Source: an uncultured Oscillospiraceae bacterium
GTDB lineage: Bacteria > Bacillota > Clostridia > Oscillospirales > Oscillospiraceae
NCBI GenBank assembly: GCA_949093475.1
Contig: CARXAY010000097.1
Location: 1 to 5,408 of the forward strand
Length of the DNA: 5,408 nt
Direction of reading: 5' to 3'
In this document: positions 1 through 5,280 of the stretch, in pieces
How the letters are laid out: every line of letters starts with the position of its first letter
Numbering within the stretch: the first letter of the stretch is position 1
Translations under genes and position numbers: made by a program
Notes under the pieces: generated by a model
What the model was told of the DNA's origin: nothing
What the model saw: only the letters and a program-made list of their open reading frames with translations
The model's database searches: none

Positions 1-369
1 GTAGTTTCCCATGAGAAAGGACAGCCGGGCGTCGTCGTCTTTGAAATAGAGGGTCTCCCGCAGGCCCTTGGGAAGCTGATCCACAAAGCAAAAAATGCAG
101 TGGTTGGCACAGGAACGGGGAGAATCCATCATATAGGTCTCAAAATTAAGCCCCAGTTCCTCTCCTTCCGCCTTGTTGACGGCGACCTCTCTTGTCACGC
201 CGTCCCGCTCCAGCGTCAGGGTCAGGACAGGGTCATAAGTATAGAATTTGTAATCCAGCACGTCCACAATATCGTGGCCGTTGACCTTTTTTAGCGTCTC
301 CCCCGCCTGAACGCCCTGCTTCTCCGCCGGGCTTCTGCGGTCTACGCTGACGATCACCGTCTTGCTCAT
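1..369 (-). CDS. DUF512 family radical SAM protein with N-terminal PDZ-like domain (partial, 5' end only)
   Basis: Only the first 123 codons are in the window; the reading frame is open to the edge, so the C-terminal part, including the DUF512 domain, is not seen. Residues about 1-60 look like a PDZ-type domain, with SPAEKQGVQAGETLKKVNG fitting the usual 'A...G.qaGD.i..ing' pattern. A radical SAM cluster motif CxxxCxxC follows at C87, C91 and C94, in the context CIFCFVDQLPKG and then YFKDDDARLSFL, which is highly characteristic of the DUF512 (TIGR03279-like) family. These proteins are predicted to bind a 4Fe-4S cluster and S-adenosylmethionine; to my knowledge the reaction is not established. 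The start is chosen from an SD sequence GGAGGG at 376-381, six bases upstream of ATG. The gene lies directly downstream of the terminator that ends the yceD-rpmF unit. Family assignment is firm; function is unknown. Confidence 0.9.
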   Translation of the reverse strand, partial: MSKTVIVSVDRRSPAEKQGVQAGETLKKVNGHDIVDVLDYKFYTYDPVLTLTLERDGVTREVAVNKAEGEELGLNFETYMMDSPRSCANHCIFCFVDQLPKGLRETLYFKDDDARLSFLMGNY

Positions 370-375
370 GCCTGT

Positions 376-381
376 CCCTCC
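376..381 (-). promoter_or_regulatory. Ribosome binding site of the DUF512 radical SAM gene
   Basis: GGAGGG on the minus strand, six bases before the ATG at 369. It starts only about ten bases after the U-tract of the upstream terminator, so the leader between terminator and start codon is very short. Confidence 0.75.
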
Positions 382-390
382 TTATGGTAA

Positions 391-420
391 GAAAAAAGGG
401 CGGAAGTTCTGTTCCGCCCT
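391..420 (-). terminator. Intrinsic terminator downstream of rpmF
   Basis: Read on the minus strand, AGGGCGGAA (420-412) pairs perfectly with TTCCGCCCT (405-397) around a six-base loop, giving a nine-base-pair, GC-rich stem. A run of six T (397-392, the first also closing the stem) follows. On the plus strand the hairpin is followed only by GCTTTTCC, so the orientation favours minus-strand termination. It sits 21 bases after the rpmF stop codon and ends just before the SD of the DUF512 gene. It most likely ends the yceD-rpmF transcript, fully or in part. Confidence 0.88.
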
Positions 421-441
421 GCTTTTCCTGCCGGTATGCAA

Positions 442-630
442 TTACTTCTTCGCCTCGGCCTTGGCGTACTCCCGCCCGTCGTAGGTCATGCAGGACTTGC
501 ACAGCCGGTGGGGCAGCTTGTACTCACCGCACTTGGGACACAGCACCAGAGTGGGGGCTTCCAGCTTCCACACGCTGCTGCGGCGCTTGTTGCGGCGCTG
601 TTTCGAGATTTTACTCTTGGGGACTGCCAT
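442..630 (-). CDS. rpmF: Large ribosomal subunit protein bL32
   Basis: A 62-residue basic protein with the complete bL32 pattern: the N-terminal MAVPKSKISKQRRNKRRS segment, typical of L32, then a zinc ribbon with cysteine pairs C31/C34 (CPKCG) and C44/C47 (CKSC), and a short Lys/Ala-rich tail. It is therefore the four-cysteine, zinc-binding form rather than the cysteine-free paralogue found in some Gram-positive bacteria. It is a structural protein of the 50S subunit, located near the exit-tunnel side and binding 23S rRNA. Length is normal for the family. The start is fixed by a nearly ideal SD just upstream. It follows yceD by 32 bases, the widely conserved yceD-rpmF arrangement, and is followed by an intrinsic terminator. 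The fatty-acid genes (plsX, fab) that often follow rpmF are not immediately downstream here. Confidence 0.98.
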   Translation of the reverse strand: MAVPKSKISKQRRNKRRSSVWKLEAPTLVLCPKCGEYKLPHRLCKSCMTYDGREYAKAEAKK

Positions 631-635
631 AATGA

Positions 636-645
636 CACCTCCTTT
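636..645 (-). promoter_or_regulatory. Very strong Shine-Dalgarno of rpmF
   Basis: AAAGGAGGTG on the minus strand, five bases before the rpmF ATG, is an uninterrupted match to the anti-SD end of Firmicutes 16S rRNA. It fits a highly translated ribosomal protein gene and confirms the start codon at 630. Confidence 0.85.
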
Positions 646-662
646 AGGTGAATGGGCGGCGG

Positions 663-1166
663 TTATTCCTCCGCTTGCTCAAAAAACTTACTGAGAGCCG
701 CAAGTCGCGGATCCCCTTCCTTCTTACACCGGCACGGCTCTACATTCAAATCCACGCCGCAGCCGGAACAAAGGCCCTTGCAATCCTCCGTGCAGAGGTT
801 CTTGGTGTCCATCTCCAACACAAAGGTTTCGCGCATCAGCGCGCCCGCGTCCAGAAAGTCTCCCTCCAGAAGAACGATATCGTCGGAGTCCTCCCCGGCC
901 AGCTCAGTCGCCAGCAGCGTCTCAAACTCCACCCGCTTTTCTCTGGAAAAGGGCTTGGCGCAACGGTCGCAGTGCAGATGCAGTGTCGTCACTGCCTGCG
1001 CGTCAAACACCAGCGCGCCCGCCATGTTCCGCACCTGACCGGTAACTTGGACAGGCTCGCAAATGGGCCGTTCTCCTCCGAATTCGCAGTCTGATAAATC
1101 CAGCGGAAATTCAAAGGGCAGAACTGCGCCGGGAACATGGATAATGTCTTTCAGATTCAGTCGCAT
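663..1166 (-). CDS. yceD: YceD family protein (DUF177), metal-binding, partner gene of rpmF
   Basis: A 167-residue protein of normal length for the DUF177/YceD family. A first cysteine pair lies at C66/C69 in LHCDRCAKPF, the conserved central motif. A second cluster follows at C125, C129, C133 and C136 (NLCTEDCKGLCSGCG), with C145 and C147 after it, and the C-terminus carries the family signature DPRLAALSKFF. The cysteine spacing suggests zinc binding. In bacteria and plastids the family has been linked to 23S rRNA accumulation and ribosome assembly, which fits its near-universal position just before rpmF; the exact biochemistry is not settled as far as I know. The start at 1166 has an SD, GAGGTG, at 1171-1176. 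The gene has its own consensus promoter about 30 bases upstream and is probably co-transcribed with rpmF. Confidence 0.95.
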   Translation of the reverse strand: MRLNLKDIIHVPGAVLPFEFPLDLSDCEFGGERPICEPVQVTGQVRNMAGALVFDAQAVTTLHLHCDRCAKPFSREKRVEFETLLATELAGEDSDDIVLLEGDFLDAGALMRETFVLEMDTKNLCTEDCKGLCSGCGVDLNVEPCRCKKEGDPRLAALSKFFEQAEE

Positions 1167-1195
1167 GGCACACCTCGCACGACGGTACGGCTAAC

Positions 1196-1224
1196 ATTAT
1201 AACCATTCTTTTCCCCATTGTCAA
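1196..1224 (-). promoter_or_regulatory. Consensus sigma-A promoter for yceD-rpmF
   Basis: Read on the minus strand, TTGACA (1224-1219) and TATAAT (1201-1196) are separated by exactly 17 bases, a perfect match at both hexamers with optimal spacing. The sequence upstream of the -35 is AT-rich with A-tracts, which could act as an UP-like element. Transcription would start near 1188-1190 and give a leader of roughly 22 bases containing the yceD SD. This indicates strong, growth-linked expression of the ribosomal pair; no operator-like repeat is evident over the promoter. Confidence 0.93.
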
Positions 1225-1266
1225 ATACTTTTCGCCCTTTTTCCGAAATTTGTTCTTGGAAGGCTT

Positions 1267-2283
1267 TCACAGCTTCTTCAGTTCCTTGAGGGAGATCACC
1301 TTTTCAAAGGCCGGAAGAACGCCCATTTGCTCGGCGGATTGCCCCGGAAGGCCATAAATATCGTGGCCGGGGTACTGATTCCCCTCCACCAGAACCGGCC
1401 CTGCAGGGGTCACCGCCACGTCCCAGCCCACATAGCGCACACCGGTGATGACCCCCGCCGCTTCCTGCGCCAGCGCCGTGACCTGCTCCCAAAGAGGCAC
1501 TTGGAAACCCTCAAACACCGTCCCCGTGCCGGGATGGGCTTCAAACTGCGCCCCGGCCTTGTTCACGGCGCGGCACAGCACAACTCCTGTCGCCGGGTCA
1601 AGGGGGGCGACCATGCCGCCGCTGTTGAAGTTGTCCACCGGCTTATCGCCGCTTCCCACCCGCAAAAAGCTGGCCACGATGTGGCCCACGCCGTCCTTGC
1701 AGATCGTCACCAGCCGCAAGGTATTGATGCACCCCGGCCACAGTCTGTTCAGCTCCGGATGCTGACAGATGACTTCCTCGCAGAGGGTCTGTCCGCTCCC
1801 CCGCAGCCGCTCCAGAAGCGCCTGATAGTCCTGAACATCGGTGTCGTAGATCTTCTCCACCCCGTCTCCGTGGGTGGCGTCCTGAGGCTTGACCAGCACC
1901 ACGCCCAATGTGGTCAGCATCTCCTTGAGCTGCCCGGCGTCCGCCTCCCGCAGATCCAGCCACTGTCGCCCGACATAGGGCGCGAACGCCTTCAAAAATT
2001 CGGTTTTCTCTGCAAAGTAGTGCATATTCTCCTGCTTGTTCAAGGCCCGCACATAGCGGTTGTTTTTCCCTCTGGTGAGCACGCTGGCACGCTGTTTGTG
2101 GTTCATCTGCCACATATGAAAAAGGGCATAGTCGGAATACCCCGCTTCATAGCGAAGCCCGCACCACACCATATCTGTCAGTACGCCCAGTTTGCTTTTT
2201 CCGCTCTCCTCCGCCACCTTTGCGGCGGTGGCGCGCATCTTTTTGGTGTCCATTCGCCGGATCAGACCAAACAATCCCGCCAT
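1267..2283 (-). CDS. ATP-grasp protein of the sugar-transfer-associated type
   Basis: A 338-residue, apparently cytosolic protein with no signal peptide or membrane segment. The N-terminal ~90 residues are basic and helical. An ATP-grasp fold follows: a nucleotide-binding lysine in VVLVKPQDATHGDGV (K132), the hinge acidic pair E169/E170, then NTLRLVTI (R190), DNFNSGGM (about 217-224) and the metal-binding end WDVAV...VLVEGNQYPGHD with D288, E300 and N302. All the usual ATP- and Mg-binding residues appear to be present, so it should be active. The order and wording of these motifs match the ATPgrasp_ST (sugar-transfer associated) group, related to glutamate ligases and often found in polysaccharide loci; the substrate is unknown. 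The SD AAGGAGG (2293-2299) overlaps the stop codon of the DUF554 gene, so co-transcription and coupled translation are likely. No clear terminator follows it. Confidence in the fold is high, in the subfamily good, and no specific reaction can be given. Confidence 0.85.
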   Translation of the reverse strand: MAGLFGLIRRMDTKKMRATAAKVAEESGKSKLGVLTDMVWCGLRYEAGYSDYALFHMWQMNHKQRASVLTRGKNNRYVRALNKQENMHYFAEKTEFLKAFAPYVGRQWLDLREADAGQLKEMLTTLGVVLVKPQDATHGDGVEKIYDTDVQDYQALLERLRGSGQTLCEEVICQHPELNRLWPGCINTLRLVTICKDGVGHIVASFLRVGSGDKPVDNFNSGGMVAPLDPATGVVLCRAVNKAGAQFEAHPGTGTVFEGFQVPLWEQVTALAQEAAGVITGVRYVGWDVAVTPAGPVLVEGNQYPGHDIYGLPGQSAEQMGVLPAFEKVISLKELKKL

Positions 2284-2292
2284 TTTTTACGT

Positions 2293-2299
2293 CCTCCTT
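2293..2299 (-). promoter_or_regulatory. Ribosome binding site of the ATP-grasp gene, overlapping the upstream stop codon
   Basis: AAGGAGG on the minus strand, nine bases before the ATG at 2283. Its first two bases lie within the TAA stop of the DUF554 gene (2300-2298), an arrangement that favours translational coupling of the two genes. Confidence 0.8.
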
Positions 2300-3008
2300 A
2301 CCCTGCCAGTCCGCCCAGCCACGCCGCCAGCGGCAAATAGGCCGCCGGGAGAAAGATCGCGGGGAGCAAATTCCCCACCCGTATTTTCTCCCGGCCAAGG
2401 GCCAGCATATTGACCGCGATCCCAATGATAATGACCCCGCCTACCGCGCTCATCTCCGCCACCAGCGCGTCGGAAAGGTACGGGCCGATAACCGACGCCA
2501 GCAGGGTCAGTCCGCCTTGGTAGACAAGCAGCGGCAAAACGGAAAACATCACCCCGATGCCCATGGTGGCGGCAAAGGTGATGGAGGTCACGCCGTCGAT
2601 GACCCCCTTGGACACTAAAATCGACCAGTCGCCCTTCAGCCCCGCCGCCAGCGAGCCGTTGATGGCCATGGCTCCCACGCAGTAGAGTACGGCGGCATTG
2701 ACAAACCCTTCGCTGAACCGGGCATTGTCCCCCTTGGCCGCCACCTTGGTTTTCAGGGCATGACCCACCTTGTCCATTTTCCCTTCGATATCGATCCACT
2801 CGCCTAAGAGCGTGCCAAGTACCATGCACACAATGACGCACAGGGTATCGTTCGTCTCCAGCGCCGCGCTGATCCCAATAAGCAGCACGCAAAGTCCAAG
2901 GGCGCAGGTAATCGCTTGGGTCAGTCTTTCCGGTATTTTCCCCCGAAAGGCCAGCCCGATGACACTGCCCAGAAGGATCAATGCCACATTGATGACCGTT
3001 GCGCCCAT
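2298..3008 (-). CDS. DUF554 family integral membrane protein (YdfK/YqgA-like)
   Basis: A 236-residue, very hydrophobic protein with about six or seven predicted membrane segments, roughly at residues 2-20, 33-50, 54-70, 103-123, 143-163, 166-178 and 187-205, plus a last hydrophobic stretch at 213-234. DUF554 hallmarks are visible: the N-terminal G..iN...il.Gs.iG pattern, GTLLGEWIDIE at about 65-75, the central FVNAAVLYCVGAMAINGS followed by KGVIDGVTSITFA, and the C-terminal IRVGNLLPA. Length matches the family. DUF554 proteins are inner-membrane proteins, suspected transporters without an established substrate. The start at 3008 is supported by the N-terminal family match; the SD is weak (AGGGAAG about nine bases upstream). 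It begins 21 bases after malQ and ends 14 bases before the ATP-grasp gene, so it is probably the middle gene of a three-gene unit. Confidence 0.9.
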   Translation of the reverse strand: MGATVINVALILLGSVIGLAFRGKIPERLTQAITCALGLCVLLIGISAALETNDTLCVIVCMVLGTLLGEWIDIEGKMDKVGHALKTKVAAKGDNARFSEGFVNAAVLYCVGAMAINGSLAAGLKGDWSILVSKGVIDGVTSITFAATMGIGVMFSVLPLLVYQGGLTLLASVIGPYLSDALVAEMSAVGGVIIIGIAVNMLALGREKIRVGNLLPAIFLPAAYLPLAAWLGGLAG

Positions 3009-3029
3009 TGTCTTGTCACTTCCCTGTTT

Positions 3030-4493
3030 TTATCTTCGGTAGATCTCCATCTGCCGGCGGAGCTTTTGCGCCAGCTCCGGGGTGGCCGCGCCCTTCTTCA
3101 TCCGCCAGCGCCAGTTTTCGCCCACAGTGGAGGGGGTGTTGATCCGCCCCTCCGAGCCAAGGCCCAGCACGTCCTGCATCTGTACCACTGCCAGATCGGC
3201 CACGCTGCTCCATGCGCCTCGCATCATACCCCAGTGGAAGCCCTCTTCGGCGTTCAACCGGAGATAATCTGTAGCAAACGCCACATCCTCTTTGGGAGCA
3301 GACGCCAGCCAGCCCATTACAGTGTCGTTGTCGTGGGTGCCGGTGTATACCACGCAGTGCTTGTCATAGTTGTGGGGCAGATAGTCGCTGTTTTCCCGGG
3401 AATCAAAGGCAAACTCCAGCACCTTCATTCCGGGGAAGCCGCTGTCCGCCAGCAGCTTGCGCACCTCATCGGTGAGAAAGCCCAGATCCTCGGCGATGAT
3501 GGGGTGCTTGCCCACCCGTTTCTCTACCGCCCGGAAGAAATCCATTCCCGGGCCGGGCCGCCAGCGTCCGTTGCGGGCGGTAGCCTCTCCGTACGGGATG
3601 GCGTAATACGCTTCAAATCCCCGAAAGTGGTCGATCCGCAGCACATCATAGATATCGCACTGGTGCTCCACCCGATCCATCCACCAGCGGTAGCCCTCCG
3701 CCTTCATCTTGTCCCAATCGTAGAGAGGATTGCCCCAAAGCTGGCCGTCGGCGGTAAACCCGTCCGGCGGACACCCCGCCACCTCCACCGGGCGCAGGGT
3801 CTTGTCCAACTGGAATTGCCCGGGATTCGCCCACACATCGGCGCTGTCTGCCGCGACATAGATGGGCAGGTCGCCGATGATGGACACGCCCCGGTCGTTG
3901 GCATAGCGTTTCAGCTCCCGCCACTGGCGGTAGAAGAGATACTGGACGCACTTCCAGAAGGCAATGTCCTCACTATTGGTAAGCTTGATCTTTTCCAGCG
4001 TTTTCGTCTCCCGACGGCACTGATCCTTGGGCCATTCCTGCCAAGGCTTGCCAGCGTTGAGGTCTTTCAGGGTCATAAAGAGGGCATAGTCGTCCAGCCA
4101 CGGGTTCGCCCGGTAAAAGTCCATAAAGTCCGCAGGCGGGTCGTGAACGAACCGCTCAAACGCCAGCCGCAGCACCTGAAAGCGCAGGGCGTAGAGCTTT
4201 CCGTAATCCACGTCCCCCTCGCCCCAGTCCAGCTCCTCGTATTCCCCTTTCTTCAACAGCCCGTCCATATGTAGTTGATCCAGATCGATGAAATAGGGAT
4301 TCCCCGCGAAGGTAGAAAAGGAGGAATAAGGGGAGTCTCCGTAGCTGGTGGGACAGACCGGCAATATCTGCCAGTACCGTTGGCCCGCCGCCTGCAAAAA
4401 ATCCACGAACCGCCGCGCTTCCGCGCCCATGGTTCCAATGCCGTAAGGACTGGGCAGGGAGAAAATGGGGAGCAAAATACCGCCGCTTCTCAT
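3030..4493 (-). CDS. malQ: 4-alpha-glucanotransferase (amylomaltase, GH77)
   Basis: A 487-residue cytosolic enzyme, normal for the compact bacterial amylomaltase form. It transfers alpha-1,4-glucan segments between maltodextrins, releasing glucose, in maltodextrin or glycogen turnover. The N-terminus has the GH77 signature SGGILLPIFSLPSPYGIGT and the following SPYSSFSTFAGNP. Catalytic residues are recognisable: the nucleophile D288 in LRIDHFRGF, the acid/base E335 in IIAEDLG and the transition-state stabiliser D388 in TGTHDNDT; the spacing corresponds closely to Thermus amylomaltase D293/E340/D395. GDLPIYVAADSADVW (about 207-221) and the C-terminal INTPSTVGENWRWR are also family motifs. All key residues are intact. 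The start at 4493 is preceded by AGAGGA at 4503-4508 with a nine-base spacer. No other starch or glycogen gene is in the window. DUF554 follows after 21 bases. Confidence 0.98.
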   Translation of the reverse strand: MRSGGILLPIFSLPSPYGIGTMGAEARRFVDFLQAAGQRYWQILPVCPTSYGDSPYSSFSTFAGNPYFIDLDQLHMDGLLKKGEYEELDWGEGDVDYGKLYALRFQVLRLAFERFVHDPPADFMDFYRANPWLDDYALFMTLKDLNAGKPWQEWPKDQCRRETKTLEKIKLTNSEDIAFWKCVQYLFYRQWRELKRYANDRGVSIIGDLPIYVAADSADVWANPGQFQLDKTLRPVEVAGCPPDGFTADGQLWGNPLYDWDKMKAEGYRWWMDRVEHQCDIYDVLRIDHFRGFEAYYAIPYGEATARNGRWRPGPGMDFFRAVEKRVGKHPIIAEDLGFLTDEVRKLLADSGFPGMKVLEFAFDSRENSDYLPHNYDKHCVVYTGTHDNDTVMGWLASAPKEDVAFATDYLRLNAEEGFHWGMMRGAWSSVADLAVVQMQDVLGLGSEGRINTPSTVGENWRWRMKKGAATPELAQKLRRQMEIYRR

Positions 4494-4525
4494 GCATACA
4501 CATCCTCTTCCGTCTTGATTCGCGT

Positions 4526-4550
4526 TTCCTTGCCTATCCTACCCTACCCT
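4526..4550 (-). repeat. Short G-rich pentamer repeat (AGGNN x5) between the SSB-like gene and malQ
   Basis: On the minus strand five consecutive five-base units begin with AGG: AGGGT, AGGGT, AGGAT, AGGCA and AGGAA. The run spans the stop codon of the SSB-like gene and the start of the 45-base spacer before malQ. The first units contain four closely spaced G-runs (GGG, GGG, GG, GG) that could in principle form a two-layer G-quadruplex, and they resemble SD cores. The repeat is short and imperfect, so it may be chance. Confidence 0.45.
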
Positions 4551-5216
4551 GTCGGAATTTGCAAGCATTTTTTCACAATGGGCGGCACAGAAAGCCTTTT
4601 CCTTGGCCGTATCCGCCTCCAGCGACATGGCGGAACACTCAAAGGCCACCCGCTCCTCACTCCTGTCCCCCAACTGCTTGGTATATACTCTGCTTTGCAG
4701 CCGTCCCTCCAATCGCAGCCGCTCGCCCACCTCCATGGTCGCGCACCGCTGCGCCAACGAGCCCCATGCAATACAGGGCAGATAATCCGAGCGGCCGTAC
4801 CTCCGGTTCACCGCCAGCGTGAAATCGCAGATTTCCCGTCCCAAGGGAGTGCGCCGTGGCTCTCCCCGGCGGCAGATCGTCCCAGCCAAAGTCAGGTCGT
4901 TGGTATGGTCATCTGCGGTGGAGAGGATCTCTTGAGCCAGAACGGTAATGACCAGCTTCGCCCCCACGCCGCTTTTGTTGTTAAAGGTGCGAAGACTTCC
5001 CCGCACCTCCAGCCGGTCTCCCACCGAGATCCTCTCCGGCGGAAGAAGCCGCCCGGAAAACAAAACGTTGAGTACGTCTTCGTTCCCTGACAGCCGCTCC
5101 ACCGAAAGAGGAAACCGGTAAAACCGCTCGTCGTGGCTTTGGTGGGAAAGCACCGCTTTCCCTGCCACACATCCCCGCAAAACGATTCGGTTGAGGTCTT
5201 GTCCTTGTTGTTCCAT
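4539..5216 (-). CDS. Single-stranded-DNA-binding-like protein with two tandem OB folds
   Basis: A 225-residue protein made of two similar SSB-type OB-fold halves. Half one (about 9-98) has NRIVLRGCV, then FYRFPLSVERLSG, VLNVLFSG and VGDRLEVRGSLRTFNN. Half two (about 107-200) repeats the order with DLTLAGTICR, CDFTLAVNRRYGRSDYLPCIAWG, and VGERLRLEGRLQSRVY. Half two keeps the SSB/PriB-like core more clearly. Canonical SSB has one OB fold and an acidic C-terminal tip ending in Phe that recruits partner proteins; here the tail ends SDRVG, with no such tip. It is therefore probably an accessory nucleic-acid-binding protein and not the main replicative SSB, though annotation pipelines would call it SSB. 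The chosen ATG at 5216 has a good SD (AAAAGGGAG, 5226-5234). An in-frame ATG at 5249 would add 11 residues but lacks an SD. No DNA-metabolism gene is adjacent. Confidence 0.85.
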   Translation of the reverse strand: MEQQGQDLNRIVLRGCVAGKAVLSHQSHDERFYRFPLSVERLSGNEDVLNVLFSGRLLPPERISVGDRLEVRGSLRTFNNKSGVGAKLVITVLAQEILSTADDHTNDLTLAGTICRRGEPRRTPLGREICDFTLAVNRRYGRSDYLPCIAWGSLAQRCATMEVGERLRLEGRLQSRVYTKQLGDRSEERVAFECSAMSLEADTAKEKAFCAAHCEKMLANSDRVG

Positions 5217-5225
5217 GCCGCAACG

Positions 5226-5234
5226 CTCCCTTTT
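5226..5234 (-). promoter_or_regulatory. Ribosome binding site deciding the start of the SSB-like gene
   Basis: AAAAGGGAG on the minus strand lies nine bases before the ATG at 5216. The alternative upstream ATG at 5249 is preceded by GGCGCATATAA, with no SD, and the 11 extra residues (basic, MTQLKKRERCG) fall outside the OB fold. The shorter product is therefore preferred. Confidence 0.75.
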
Positions 5235-5250
5235 CTTCAGTTGCGTCATT

Positions 5251-5280
5251 TATATGCGCCGTGTTCCCAGATCATACCAA
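5251..5280 (-). promoter_or_regulatory. Possible weak promoter ahead of the SSB-like gene
   Basis: In the 55-base spacer two -10-like hexamers are present on the minus strand: TATAAA around 5256-5251, and TATGAT around 5276-5271 preceded by TGG, an extended -10 form. Neither has a convincing -35 at 16-18 bases. A promoter here would let the SSB-like gene and malQ be transcribed independently of the phosphotransacylase gene, but the evidence is weak. Confidence 0.3.

Noticed and set aside
1228..1266. Possible terminator after the ATP-grasp gene
   Set aside because: Only a very weak CCTTCC/GGAA..AGG pairing without a compact GC-rich stem or a U-tract; not sufficient to call.
1327..2340. Long open frame of 337 codons on the plus strand opposite the ATP-grasp gene
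   Set aside because: Same explanation: antisense to a gene with clear family motifs, with biased His/Pro/Arg composition and no ribosome binding site.
2916..4274. Long open frame of 452 codons on the plus strand opposite malQ
   Set aside because: It lies wholly antisense to an intact GH77 gene with all catalytic residues; its translation is rich in His, Pro, Leu and Arg with no recognisable domain, and it has no SD. Such open antisense frames are expected from GC-rich third codon positions.
4156..4503. Minus-strand frame starting at 4503, just before the malQ start
   Set aside because: It shares the malQ SD region but runs out of frame through malQ coding sequence and has no family features; it is a shadow frame.
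5217..5249. Upstream in-frame ATG giving an SSB-like protein 11 residues longer
   Set aside because: No SD precedes it, while the ATG at 5216 has AAAAGGGAG at good spacing, and the extra residues are not part of the OB fold.
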